DNA of 64,000 nt from the IMG/VR virus record IMGVR_UViG_3300030333_002466, positions 22,716 to 86,715 of that record; one strand, written 5' to 3'. The DNA comes from a virus. This document shows positions 31,364 to 40,126 of this stretch, piece after piece. The notes under the pieces were generated by a model. The model saw only the letters and a list, made by a program, of their open reading frames with translations. It was not told the origin of the DNA and did no database searches. The position numbers and the translations under genes were made by a program. How positions within the stretch are numbered: the stretch's first letter is position 1; every line of letters starts with the position of its first letter.

Positions 31364-32776
31364 ATGTCTAGACTAATTAAAGGTATTCAGCAAGGCAACG
31401 CAACAGCACGTACTGCTAACGGTGCCAAAACTCATGCAACCTCACACAATGCCTGTGTAGACTTGTTTGGTGTTGTTGGTTCAGCACGTAACATGGATAA
31501 GGGTACTCTGGTACGTATGTTTGATAACGCATACGGTGAGAATCCTGAAGTAGCTGTACGTATCATGCAGTGGCTTCGTGATGTTCGTGGTGGTGCTGGT
31601 GAGCGTCAAGCTTTCCGTAACCTGTTCGCTGATCTGATCGAAAACCATCTGGAAATTGCCAAGCGTGTTGTGGTGAAAGTTCCTGAGCTTGGTCGTTGGG
31701 ATGATGTTCTGGTTGCTGTTGGTACTCCTTTGGAGCCTGAAGCATTTGAACTGATTCGTGCAGGTCTGAACACACCTGAAACTGCTGGTCTCTGCGCTAA
31801 GTGGATGCCGCGTCAAGGTGAAGTAGCTTACAAGCTGCGTAAAGCATTCTCTATGACTCCGAAAGGCTGGCGTAAGATGCTTGTAAGCCTCTCTAACACT
31901 GTTGAGCAGAAAATGTGTGCAAAGCAGTGGCATGAGATTGAGTACGGCAAACTGCCTTCTAAGGCTGCTGCAATGTACCAGAATGCATTCAAGCGTAACG
32001 ACGAGGCACGTTACAACCGTTATGTAGAAGGTTTGCAAAAAGGTACTGAGAAAATCAATGCCGGTGCGATTTTCCCTCATGATGTTGTAGTGTCTGCACG
32101 TAAGGGTAATGATAAGGTTGCTACTGAACAGTGGAAGGCTCTGCCAAACTACATGGAAGAATCTGGTGAGAACATCTTGCCAATGATCGATGTATCTGGT
32201 AGTATGTCTTGGACTAATGTCGGTGGTAATCCGAACCTGACTTGCCTTGACGTTGCTCTGGCTCTTGGTATCTATACCTCTGAGCGTATGGGTGGAATGT
32301 TTGCAAATCACTACATTTCATTCTCTGAGCGTCCTGTACTTGGTAAGGTTCAAGGTACTACCCTGAATAGCCGTGTACATAACGTAATGGGTAAGCATGT
32401 TGGTTACAGCACTAACTTCCAAGCTGCTTTTGAGTTGATTCTGCGAACAGCGGTTGACAACGATCTGGCACAGGAAGAAATGCCAACTATGATTCTGGCT
32501 CTGTCTGATATGGAATTTAACGCTGCTGGTCGTGGTAATACTAACTTCCAAGCAATCAAGCGTAAGTTCGAAAATGCAGGCTACAAGATGCCTAAGTTGG
32601 TTTTCTGGAATCTGAATGGTCGTGAAGGTAACATGCCTGTCACTGTTCATGATTCAGGTACAGCACTGGTTAGCGGGTTCTCGCCTGCAATCCTGAAGTC
32701 TGTACTTTCAGCGAAAACTGTAACTCCGGTTGATATTATGCTTGACACGGTAATGGTTGATCGGTACAATTTCTAA
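31364..32776 (+). CDS. Ro60-like TROVE/vWA RNA-binding protein (DUF2828 family)
   Basis: 470 aa. The N-terminal two thirds match DUF2828, which I relate to the TROVE ring domain: LVRMFDNAY, QWLRDVRGGAGERQAFRNLF, VPELGRWDDVL, LCAKWMPRQG, KLPSKAAAMYQNAFKR. The C-terminal third is a vWA domain with MIDAS motif PMIDVSGSMSW, later LALSDMEFNAAG, ending LVSGFSPAILK. Ro60 proteins bind misfolded RNAs in the ring hole and Y RNAs on the surface. Six Y-type elements lie in the 2.5 kb upstream, the last ending 15 nt before this ATG. A terminator follows. The Ro link is family inference; direct homology needs structure comparison. Confidence 0.8.
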   Translation: MSRLIKGIQQGNATARTANGAKTHATSHNACVDLFGVVGSARNMDKGTLVRMFDNAYGENPEVAVRIMQWLRDVRGGAGERQAFRNLFADLIENHLEIAKRVVVKVPELGRWDDVLVAVGTPLEPEAFELIRAGLNTPETAGLCAKWMPRQGEVAYKLRKAFSMTPKGWRKMLVSLSNTVEQKMCAKQWHEIEYGKLPSKAAAMYQNAFKRNDEARYNRYVEGLQKGTEKINAGAIFPHDVVVSARKGNDKVATEQWKALPNYMEESGENILPMIDVSGSMSWTNVGGNPNLTCLDVALALGIYTSERMGGMFANHYISFSERPVLGKVQGTTLNSRVHNVMGKHVGYSTNFQAAFELILRTAVDNDLAQEEMPTMILALSDMEFNAAGRGNTNFQAIKRKFENAGYKMPKLVFWNLNGREGNMPVTVHDSGTALVSGFSPAILKSVLSAKTVTPVDIMLDTVMVDRYNF

Positions 32777-32783
32777 ACCTGAA

Positions 32784-32815
32784 GCCCTCTTGAGTAATTC
32801 AGGAGGGCATTTTTT
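32784..32815 (+). terminator. Rho-independent terminator after the Ro-like gene
   Basis: GCCCTCTTGA / TTCAGGAGGGC hairpin (32784-32808) followed by ATTTTTT. It closes the Y-RNA/Ro transcription unit. Confidence 0.88.
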
Positions 32816-32833
32816 CGTTTTAAAGGAGGCATC

Positions 32834-33154
32834 ATGAAAAATTTATTGCTAGTAGTTGTTCTTGTTTTTGCATCTTGCGCTGTTGCTCCTGCTACTGCTA
32901 ACATGATTAGCCACACAGGGAACGTAAAAGAATGTGCAGCAAGTACGTATAAATATACGTTGCTTGTTAAGTATAAAGATGCTAACATCATTCCTCAAGA
33001 TGTGATTAACATCATCGCTCCACAATTGGAATTACCTAAAGGTTGGGAAAACTCAATTGAAAGAGTTGTTTACGAAATCTACGAAAATGACTTGACTGAA
33101 ATGCAGGTTTATGAGAGACTTTACCTACGCTGCATTCACGGATACTCTATATAG
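32834..33154 (+). CDS. Exported small protein, possible lipoprotein
   Basis: 106 aa with signal peptide (NLLLVVVLVFASCAVAPATA). FASC could be a lipobox, or cleavage may follow ATA. The mature part has two further Cys (KECAAS, LRCIHG) that could form a disulfide. Function unknown. Confidence 0.6.
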   Translation: MKNLLLVVVLVFASCAVAPATANMISHTGNVKECAASTYKYTLLVKYKDANIIPQDVINIIAPQLELPKGWENSIERVVYEIYENDLTEMQVYERLYLRCIHGYSI

Positions 33155-33163
33155 GAGGTAGGT

Positions 33164-33391
33164 ATGGACGGTGAAAATGCAACAACACTGGCAGGGTTTG
33201 TTACAGAACATAATGTCAGTAACGATGGGCAAAGATTAGGCGAAAGGTTTGTTAATCTGTATATTTCTCAGCCTTGGCATAAACTTTTTTACGAAGAATC
33301 TGACAGGAAGGCATTAAAAATGATCGGAGATTGGTTGACAGATAATCAGTACTTCGGTACAATGCCACCACTAGCTAAGAAAAGGAGTTAG
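33164..33391 (+). CDS. Small hypothetical protein
   Basis: 75 aa, AGGAGG site. Sequence LYISQPWHKLFYEESDRKALKM suggests a helical fold. No family recognised. Coupled to the next small membrane gene. Confidence 0.55.
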   Translation: MDGENATTLAGFVTEHNVSNDGQRLGERFVNLYISQPWHKLFYEESDRKALKMIGDWLTDNQYFGTMPPLAKKRS

Positions 33392-33393
33392 CT

Positions 33394-33549
33394 ATGTTGA
33401 ATATACTTATGGCAATCGGCTGGTTGATTTATATGTTTGTAGTAATACGTCAACCAAGAATTCGTCAAATTGACTTGATTTTGCCGCTAGTTGTGCTTAT
33501 AATTCACCACACAGTAATCGGACTTAACAACTTATTTGTAATCGACTAA
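33394..33549 (+). CDS. 51-aa two-TM membrane protein
   Basis: ATG at 33394 with AAAGGAG upstream. Two hydrophobic segments (ILMAIGWLIYMFVVI, LILPLVVLIIHHTVIGL) with a basic loop between. It directly precedes rIIA, whose homologue is membrane-associated in T4. Confidence 0.65.
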   Translation: MLNILMAIGWLIYMFVVIRQPRIRQIDLILPLVVLIIHHTVIGLNNLFVID

Positions 33550-33562
33550 GGAGACTTACACT

Positions 33563-35707
33563 ATGCGATTGGATACAGCACGAGAAGAAACTATCACCAA
33601 TCTGAGCGGTTCACAGAAGTTCAAGATGAATGCCTCTGCAAAGGCTTTCCAGATTCTTTCTTCTGGCATCTATGAGCGTAAGATTGAAGCTATTGTTCGT
33701 GAGCTTTCATGCAATGCGTATGACAGTCACGTAATGGCTGGTAAGGCTGATGTGCCTTTCCGTATTCAACTGCCGACACCTATCAATGACTTCATCTTTG
33801 CCATTGAAGATTTTGGTGTAGGTCTGTCTGAAGATGAAGTTTACAATGTTTATACAACTTACTTTGAGTCTACCAAAACCGACAGCAATGATGTTATTGG
33901 TGCTTTGGGCCTTGGTTCTAAGACTCCTTTCAGCTACACTGACAGCTTCACTGTCAAGGCTCGTAAGCATGGTAAGGAATGTGTGTTCTCAGCCCAAATC
34001 AGCGCCTCTGGTGAGCCTGAAGTGGTTAAGATGTACGAACGTCCGTGGAACGGTGAAAATGGCGTAGAGGTCTCTGTAGAGGTCGCCAGCAAAGACGTTA
34101 CTGAGTTCCGTAACTGTGCTGACAAGGTACTTAGCTGGTTTGATGTTAAGCCAGAATGTAACCGTGATCTTTGCTTTGATATTGAAGCAGACGCTGTTGC
34201 AAATGTTCGTCAATACGGTTATCATCTGGAACCTAAGCAGGGTTTTGGTCGTTCTGTTGACTGTAAGGTTGTTATGGGCAATGTTGCCTACGACCTTAAC
34301 CTGAAAGACCTGAAGGTTGATGATCAATCTGACACTGGAAAGTTCATTACGCAACTTTACAACATGCGCGCTGATGTTTACTTCTCTATTGACATTGGCG
34401 ATGCTGATGTGGCAGCAAGTCGTGAAACTCTGTCTTTGGATGATAGAACCAAAGAAAATTTGATTCAACGTCTTGATTTTATTCGCACAAACTTTGAAGC
34501 AACTACCATTGCCAAAGTAGGTAGCTTTGCGAATGTTATGGAAGCTTACAACAAGTTGACTTCCTATGAGCGCAGTGTGGTTATGGACTACACTATCAAT
34601 GGGTTTTCTATCGCAGACCTTCGTACTCGTCGGGGTTGTATCCGTACTTTCGTTGGCCTTGCTGATCAGGATAATCCAACAGCAACCGAACTTGAAGTTA
34701 GAAAAATTCTGGAAGACTATGACATTGCTATCTATGGTAACTTTGGTAGCTGGAGGACTAAGCCACGCTCTAAGCGTGAAGTGTCCACTGACTATGGCAA
34801 TCTCATGGAAAGTGATTACGTAATTCCTGTGGTCATTAACGACTGTGAACGTAAGATCGGTCTTAAAGATGCTCTGATGAATAACAGCAACCTTCGTGAC
34901 AAGGTTGTGGTTATCTCAGACAAGAAAACAACCTTGACTGCTGATCTTGAAAAGGCGCTTAACTTCTTGACTTTCAACAGCTTTAAGGTAATCTATGCCT
35001 CAAGCTTTTGGGATGGTAAGCTGAGTAATACTCGCTCAAACACTGGTGGTTTGGCAGAAGAAACTGTTAAGTGTAAGGTAATGACAAAAGGTAGCCGTTA
35101 TTTTGTCAATAAAAAGGTTGACTTGTCTTCAGAAAATAAGGCAAAATGGGCTTATGTTGATTCAGGGTCTTATTTCTTTGACGTAGAGTTCTCTGATAAG
35201 ATTCGCAACACAATGTCTGACAGTGAACTGCGTAATATCATGACTGAGCTTGACCTTGACGGTGTTATCGCTTACAATGGCAACAACAAAGGTAAGGTAA
35301 TTCGCATCCTTGGAGAGTCACAGGATATGGCAAAGCTTATTGAAGCTAACGCCAGTAAAGCTTGCTACCTTCATGCTCAAACTGTCGATGTTATGAAGAA
35401 CATGCATGAAAGACGTTACATGATCTTTGAAGCTTATGAGAGCATGTATAATAGCTTGACTCAGCTACCTACAACTGGTAAAGTACAATGCTCTAAGATT
35501 CGATATGAGCGTGACTACTCTACTCATGTAGACACTCGTAAGCTTGAACAGGCTATCGAGAAACGTAAGGAAGTTTTCGCAGAGCAAATTAAAGTTATTG
35601 TTCAAAACAGTCCAATGTTGGACGAACTGTTGACAACACACGGATTTAACGATAAGATTATTCCTGAAGTCAGACAGTACATCAAAATGAAAAGGAAGGG
35701 GGTTTAA
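33563..35707 (+). CDS. rIIA: rIIA-like protein with GHKL ATPase domain
   Basis: 714 aa. N-terminal GHKL fold: IVRELSCNAYDSHVMAGK (N-box), FAIEDFGVGLSEDEV (G1, DxGxG), GALGLGSKTPFSYTDSFTV (G2). The start RLDTAREETITNLSG and the following rIIB gene fit phage rIIA proteins, whose T4 form counters RexAB-type exclusion and affects lysis timing. It is much diverged from T4 rIIA. Confidence 0.85.
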   Translation: MRLDTAREETITNLSGSQKFKMNASAKAFQILSSGIYERKIEAIVRELSCNAYDSHVMAGKADVPFRIQLPTPINDFIFAIEDFGVGLSEDEVYNVYTTYFESTKTDSNDVIGALGLGSKTPFSYTDSFTVKARKHGKECVFSAQISASGEPEVVKMYERPWNGENGVEVSVEVASKDVTEFRNCADKVLSWFDVKPECNRDLCFDIEADAVANVRQYGYHLEPKQGFGRSVDCKVVMGNVAYDLNLKDLKVDDQSDTGKFITQLYNMRADVYFSIDIGDADVAASRETLSLDDRTKENLIQRLDFIRTNFEATTIAKVGSFANVMEAYNKLTSYERSVVMDYTINGFSIADLRTRRGCIRTFVGLADQDNPTATELEVRKILEDYDIAIYGNFGSWRTKPRSKREVSTDYGNLMESDYVIPVVINDCERKIGLKDALMNNSNLRDKVVVISDKKTTLTADLEKALNFLTFNSFKVIYASSFWDGKLSNTRSNTGGLAEETVKCKVMTKGSRYFVNKKVDLSSENKAKWAYVDSGSYFFDVEFSDKIRNTMSDSELRNIMTELDLDGVIAYNGNNKGKVIRILGESQDMAKLIEANASKACYLHAQTVDVMKNMHERRYMIFEAYESMYNSLTQLPTTGKVQCSKIRYERDYSTHVDTRKLEQAIEKRKEVFAEQIKVIVQNSPMLDELLTTHGFNDKIIPEVRQYIKMKRKGV

Positions 35708-35709
35708 TT

Positions 35710-37110
35710 ATGGCCGTAACAATCGTATCAAATGAAGACAAGGTAGAAATGCTGTACTGCTTTACGCAGCATGAGGACACTCTGACCTCTATCGGTGAGG
35801 ACTTTGGAGTGAGTCGAAAAACTGTTCGCCGCTGCATTGACGAGGTTAATAAATTCCTCGCTGGAATTCAGGTAGGTGATACTATCAATCTGAAGACTGA
35901 TGAGGGGCTTCTGGAAGTCACTGTAGCTCTCGAAGACAAAGAGCTTGAAGACACTATGCCTGTAGCTGTTCGCTTCCCTGATGGTGTTGTGGACTATGTA
36001 GAACTTCATCAGCTCATGGATGGTGAGCAAATGAACGAAGTGGCTGAACGTGTCACTGAAGAAGTTGAAGCAAGTGAAATTGTAGAGACAGTTGCCAACA
36101 AAGGTCTGTCTGTAGGTGATAGTGTACGTATCCGTAAGGACTCTCACTTCTATGGTGATGGTTATGGTAATCCAATCGATCAAGTCGGTACGGTTGCCTC
36201 AATAGAAAACGGAGTTATTCTGCCAATACTTGTACGTTGGGAGGAAGACGGTCTTAACAGCTACGATGAATCTGATCTGTATGTTGTTGAACCTGAGCCT
36301 GAAGTTGAGGAAGTTACTGAAAACGCTCAGTATTTTGTAACTGCTCCACAGGATTCATTGACAATTGTTCGCATTGATCAGGACACTGGCGAAGTTAGTC
36401 AGCGTCAAACAAACAAACACAATGAGAACTTTGGCAATCTTCGTGATATGATCAAAGCAGACCAGTCACAAGAATGTCTGAAAGTTGTCTACGAGGCTCT
36501 TGACACCACACGTATGCTTGAGTCATACTCTGTTGGTCGGGTTAAGGTGAACCCACAAACTGAAAGTGTTGTGTTTGTTCGTCAAGATGGTTCAGAACGT
36601 GCAGTTCCAGACGACATTGCAATGGACATTATCACTACTGTTCGTGAATATGGTCGTGACAGTGGCGAGAAACTTGTTAAGTTCCTTGACAAGCTTATGA
36701 CTAACGTGAGCTTCAAAGCTATCGAAGGTCTGTATCGCTTCATGAAGCACAACTGTATCGAAATCAATGACGATGGTTCAATTCAGGCTTGGAAAGGTGT
36801 TGCAGAAGACTTGCATAGCATTAGCTCAGGTAAGATTGCAAACAGCCCAACTTGCCCTGTTCGTGCAGATGGTCGAATCGACAACAGCGGTTTCGGAACT
36901 GAGATTCGAGTAGATCGCAGTGAAGTTGACGACGACCCTGATGCTACCTGTTCACATGGTCTGCATGTTGGTAATCGCAGCTACGCAGAGAGCTTTGGTC
37001 GCACCCTACTTTCTGTTAAGGTAGAGCCACAGGACGTTGTAGCTGTTCCAAAGGATTACAATGGTGCTAAGATGCGCTGTTGTGCATACACTCCGCTCTT
37101 TGCGGTTTAA
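35710..37110 (+). CDS. rIIB: rIIB-like protein with N-terminal HTH
   Basis: 466 aa, 2 nt after rIIA. An N-terminal HTH (LTSIGEDFGVSRKTVRRCIDEV) precedes beta-rich and acidic linker segments. The C-terminal domain GLYRFMKHNCIEINDDGSI ... CSHGLHVGNRSYAESFG ... DYNGAKMRCCAYTPL is the recognised rIIB region. Partner of rIIA. Confidence 0.85.
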   Translation: MAVTIVSNEDKVEMLYCFTQHEDTLTSIGEDFGVSRKTVRRCIDEVNKFLAGIQVGDTINLKTDEGLLEVTVALEDKELEDTMPVAVRFPDGVVDYVELHQLMDGEQMNEVAERVTEEVEASEIVETVANKGLSVGDSVRIRKDSHFYGDGYGNPIDQVGTVASIENGVILPILVRWEEDGLNSYDESDLYVVEPEPEVEEVTENAQYFVTAPQDSLTIVRIDQDTGEVSQRQTNKHNENFGNLRDMIKADQSQECLKVVYEALDTTRMLESYSVGRVKVNPQTESVVFVRQDGSERAVPDDIAMDIITTVREYGRDSGEKLVKFLDKLMTNVSFKAIEGLYRFMKHNCIEINDDGSIQAWKGVAEDLHSISSGKIANSPTCPVRADGRIDNSGFGTEIRVDRSEVDDDPDATCSHGLHVGNRSYAESFGRTLLSVKVEPQDVVAVPKDYNGAKMRCCAYTPLFAV

Positions 37111-37118
37111 GTAATCGC

Positions 37119-37149
37119 AGCCTGTCAGGTAATTCTGGCAGGCTTTTTG
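37119..37149 (+). terminator. Rho-independent terminator after rIIB
   Basis: AGCCTGTCAG / CTGGCAGGCT hairpin (37119-37144) with TTTTTG. The next promoter -35 starts at the following base. Confidence 0.88.
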
Positions 37150-37191
37150 TTGACAAGGAAACTGAATCTAAGTAAGATACTTAAAACTTAG
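37150..37191 (+). promoter_or_regulatory. Sigma70 promoter with inverted repeat across -10
   Basis: TTGACA (37150-37155), 17 nt, TAAGAT (37173-37178). CTAAGT (37168-37173) and ACTTAG (37186-37191) flank the -10. Confidence 0.8.
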
Positions 37192-37207
37192 AAATGGAGG
37201 GGATTTT

Positions 37208-37456
37208 ATGTACGGTAAAATGAAGTATGTTCGTTTTGTGGATTTTAACGAAATTGAGTGTATCATTGTTTTTTCTACTCACATGAACCACAGAGAGACT
37301 GTCAGAGGAATCGGGCATATTAAAGTAGTGAGTGCTGGTTTTGTTTATCAGTCTTCTGGCCTTTTATTCTGTGAAGGTCGCTCTGAATCGCTGAATGTTG
37401 ACAGTAATCCAGAAGCCGATACAAAATTACTACGAAAGCAGCTTCAAGGTCTATGA
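37208..37456 (+). CDS. Small hypothetical protein
   Basis: 82 aa, GGAGGGG site. Beta-rich (KMKYVRFVDFNEIECIIVF). No family recognised. 4-nt overlap with the next gene. Confidence 0.55.
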   Translation: MYGKMKYVRFVDFNEIECIIVFSTHMNHRETVRGIGHIKVVSAGFVYQSSGLLFCEGRSESLNVDSNPEADTKLLRKQLQGL

Positions 37457-37776
37457 AAGTTGATGTAGAATTACTCAGAAGACTCAGAGCACAAATGTTG
37501 ATCCATTGTTACCTGTATTACTGGATGGACTCACCAATCTGGACTGATGGGTTCTGGCAGAGTAAAGCAGACGCCCTTCAGAAGCTTCAGGAAGGCTATT
37601 TAGAGGCTGGCCTGAGTATTGATATAGGTTTCTACGATGATGCCTTCAGGGACTTCACAGGAGCTACAGGAGCACACTTACCAAGAGATGATTATGTAGT
37701 TAGTAAAGCTATTTATATTTATCGTCTGCACACAAAAGAAAATGTTGACTTCAACAGCCTTGCTGGTGTAAAGTAG
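37453..37776 (+). CDS. Hypothetical protein
   Basis: 107 aa, ATGA overlap with the previous gene. Aromatic-rich (HCYLYYWMDSPIWTDGFWQS), no motif recognised. A promoter-like TTGACT-18-TAAAGT (37745-37774) lies in its last codons and may serve the next gene. Confidence 0.55.
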   Translation: MKVDVELLRRLRAQMLIHCYLYYWMDSPIWTDGFWQSKADALQKLQEGYLEAGLSIDIGFYDDAFRDFTGATGAHLPRDDYVVSKAIYIYRLHTKENVDFNSLAGVK

Positions 37777-37803
37777 CTTCATAGTAAACGAAAGGAGATA
37801 AAC

Positions 37804-38103
37804 ATGCGGGTAATCATTAAAAGCAATATCTATGAATTATCAAACCTTGAGGGTAAGATACTGATTGCAACAGAGTGTCTACATTCCTCTGTACAGATCA
37901 GAACCAGTGAGCTTCTCCGTGTAGGTGTTCCTAGAGAGGAACTTGATGAAGAAGACTTAACAGAGCGTTGGCTTTTCTTACCAGATGAGTATGAAATTGT
38001 CAAGCCTGAGTTTGAAAATTGTTCAGACTCAAACGTAGGTAAAGGTTGGGAGGGCTTCTATGAGCAAAAGCCAATTAAAAAGTCAAAATTCAGGAACCAC
38101 TGA
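37804..38103 (+). CDS. Hypothetical protein
   Basis: 99 aa, AAGGAG site. Acidic middle (REELDEEDLTERWLFLPDEYE), resembles small DUF-type regulatory proteins with a beta fold; not assigned. Confidence 0.55.
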   Translation: MRVIIKSNIYELSNLEGKILIATECLHSSVQIRTSELLRVGVPREELDEEDLTERWLFLPDEYEIVKPEFENCSDSNVGKGWEGFYEQKPIKKSKFRNH

Positions 38104-38284
38104 AGAATATCGGATGGTTGAGCATGGCCCTTGGATTACAACTGGTGGTAAGCAGTGGTGTTTTTCATGTGGTCATGTAGCTCTCAACAATGATATTTCA
38201 CGTTGGGCTACTAGAGTTGGTTGTTATTTCAAAGAGCATCCAGCATATAAAAATAAAATGAAAAAAGCTGGTGGAAGGTGTTGA
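38060..38284 (+). CDS. Hypothetical protein with Cys pair
   Basis: 74 aa, GGGAGGG site inside the end of the previous gene (44-nt overlap). CFSCGHVALNND could be half of a zinc site with a later Cys (VGCYF). No family recognised. Confidence 0.5.
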   Translation: MSKSQLKSQNSGTTEEYRMVEHGPWITTGGKQWCFSCGHVALNNDISRWATRVGCYFKEHPAYKNKMKKAGGRC

Positions 38285-38309
38285 CACACTAACCAAACTT
38301 CGATAATAT
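38281..38309 (+). promoter_or_regulatory. Consensus sigma70 promoter
   Basis: TTGACA (38281-38286), 17 nt, TAATAT (38304-38309), overlapping the preceding stop codon. Confidence 0.85.
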
Positions 38310-38346
38310 ACTCCCATCATAAACGAAAACAGAGAGGTAAGACATT

Positions 38347-38676
38347 ATGTGTGATCAAAAGAAACTGGCTCGTGTTAAGCAACTGATCGGTGACTCTACT
38401 CAGTTTGTTTCAGTGACTTTCATCAAAGCGAATGGTCAACCGCGTACCGTCACTTTCAACAAAAAGGTGACTGCCGGTATCGTCGGTGAAGCAGCAGCAG
38501 AGCAGTACCAGAAAGCTGTACAGACTCGTAAAGAGAAACATCCAAACCTGATTCCAGTGTTTGATTCTCAACTGGCAGCACAAGGTACTCCGACCAAGGA
38601 TTGCTGGCGTTCAATCAACACCGACACTACTATCAAAGTGGTAGCAGATGGTGTAGAATCTAAGTTTAAGCGTTAA
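38347..38676 (+). CDS. SH3-like beta-barrel phage protein
   Basis: 109 aa. FVSVTFIKANGQPRTVTFNKKV and CWRSINTDTTIKVVADG match a widespread phage family with an SH3-type barrel, of unknown function. It has its own promoter and terminator, so it is probably strongly expressed early. Confidence 0.65.
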   Translation: MCDQKKLARVKQLIGDSTQFVSVTFIKANGQPRTVTFNKKVTAGIVGEAAAEQYQKAVQTRKEKHPNLIPVFDSQLAAQGTPTKDCWRSINTDTTIKVVADGVESKFKR

Positions 38677-38682
38677 TTTACA

Positions 38683-38706
38683 GGGGGCTTCGGCTCCCTT
38701 TATTTT
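38683..38706 (+). terminator. Rho-independent terminator
   Basis: GGGGGC-TTCG-GCTCCC hairpin followed by TTTATTTT. Confidence 0.78.
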
Positions 38707-38717
38707 AGGAGGATATT

Positions 38718-39143
38718 ATGAAAGTTATTATTGATTTTATTTCAACATTGGATAATGATGATTATAACGGTATCTTTATCGCATTTCCTTTTATCACTTT
38801 GGTGATACTAGGCATCGCTGGAGGTATTGAGGCAGCGATTGTTGGCCAACATGCTTGGATTACGGCTGTATTTGTTACCACAGGCTTCTACTTGATTGGT
38901 GGAGCGGCAGCAATTTCAATAGCTTGGGTAGGCTCTGTTTCAAAATCTGAAAACTACTTTGTAAAGAACGTGGGTTTTTATCTGATAGTCGTAGGTTTTC
39001 TCTTTACAGTTGTCACAATTTTGATTACACTGTGGCAAATACATTGGATTTTGGGAGGGGTTGTTACACTTGTTGGCCTAATTTTAGGTACAGGTTTGGT
39101 AATCTCAATTATTATTGAATCTAAAAAGGAGGAATCAGAATGA
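38718..39143 (+). CDS. Four-TM membrane protein
   Basis: 141 aa with hydrophobic segments near residues 18-36, 46-70, 84-106 and 110-132 (IFIAFPFITLVILGIAGGIE, FYLIVVGFLFTVVTILITL). No conserved motif. It forms a pair with the next membrane gene (4-nt overlap). Confidence 0.6.
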   Translation: MKVIIDFISTLDNDDYNGIFIAFPFITLVILGIAGGIEAAIVGQHAWITAVFVTTGFYLIGGAAAISIAWVGSVSKSENYFVKNVGFYLIVVGFLFTVVTILITLWQIHWILGGVVTLVGLILGTGLVISIIIESKKEESE

Positions 39144-39670
39144 ATTGGTTGATTAAACTTCAAGATTACATATTTGTAACCCAAAGGGATTCTTTATATC
39201 GTCAGAACAGTGATTACGTTAGGCAGTATGACGGGGTTCGTGACCATGATGGTTATGTATTCATTTTCATAGTGTTTGGAATTATCGGAACCTGTGTTGG
39301 TCTGGTGTTTACACCGTTAGCCATACATATTAACGATTTAGTTAATCCGTTTACTGTACTGACTTCTGTAGTTGTACTGACTGGCATTGTATTTGCTTTA
39401 TCCTGTATTCTATCTAAGGTGTGGTTCATGTTGGTGGACGAGGATAAAAATAAAAGCCTAATGATCAGCTTCAATGAGAAAATTAATGGACAATTGTTCT
39501 ACGAACTGGTAACATTACTTTATCTTGTTGGTAACTCTGTCATTCTTATCGGAGTTCTATCAATAATTGGAGCTATCAGTTATATTTTACTTGGAGTTAT
39601 CCTGCTAAGTGTGGTAGGATTCATTACAGCAGTGGTTATTGCACGTAAACGGAAAGCGGAGGCAATTTAA
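39140..39670 (+). CDS. Multi-TM membrane protein
   Basis: 176 aa with four TM segments (FIFIVFGIIGTCVGLVF, TVLTSVVVLTGIVFALSCIL, LVGNSVILIGVLSIIGAI, ILLGVILLSVVGFITAVV). The N-terminus is polar. No family recognised. The pair precedes a secreted cell-wall hydrolase, so an envelope role is plausible. Confidence 0.6.
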   Translation: MNWLIKLQDYIFVTQRDSLYRQNSDYVRQYDGVRDHDGYVFIFIVFGIIGTCVGLVFTPLAIHINDLVNPFTVLTSVVVLTGIVFALSCILSKVWFMLVDEDKNKSLMISFNEKINGQLFYELVTLLYLVGNSVILIGVLSIIGAISYILLGVILLSVVGFITAVVIARKRKAEAI

Positions 39671-39672
39671 GA

Positions 39673-40122
39673 ATGAAGTACATCATCCTTAGTCTTATGG
39701 CAGTGTTCAGTACAATAGCTTCAGCAGACTCTGACGAGGAACATTGCCTAGCTTTGAATATTTATCATGAGGCTAGGGGTGAGGGTATAGAAGGTTGGTT
39801 GGCTGTAGCTTTTGTTACAGTCAATCGCTTGCAAGATCGTAGGTTTCCTGATACCATTTGTGGAGTTGTCTATGACAGTTATCAATTCTCATGGACACAT
39901 GATCATCTACCAGATGAGCCAAAGCTTGACAAGTATGCAGACAGGAAGGCATGGGAATACATACAGTGGTTTTCTGAAGGTTTCTTAGAAAACAGTGAAT
40001 TTATTGTTGACCCGACAGAAGGAAGTCTGTATTATCATAGTCATAAGGTTGCACCATATTGGTCAAAACACTTTAATGAGGTAGCAACCATTGGTGATCA
40101 CATTTTCTACTCGGAGGATTGA
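39673..40122 (+). CDS. SleB-like secreted cell-wall hydrolase
   Basis: 149 aa. Signal peptide (MKYIILSLMAVFSTIASADS), then the Hydrolase_2/SleB core: LNIYHEARGEGIEGWLAVAF (catalytic Glu), VNRLQDRRFPDTICGVVY, YQFSWTHD and LYYHSHKVAPYW. SleB-type enzymes are lytic transglycosylases. It lies with early-type membrane genes, away from the lysis cassette, so it may trim peptidoglycan during takeover or block superinfection. Confidence 0.85.
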   Translation: MKYIILSLMAVFSTIASADSDEEHCLALNIYHEARGEGIEGWLAVAFVTVNRLQDRRFPDTICGVVYDSYQFSWTHDHLPDEPKLDKYADRKAWEYIQWFSEGFLENSEFIVDPTEGSLYYHSHKVAPYWSKHFNEVATIGDHIFYSED

Positions 40123-40126
40123 CAAA

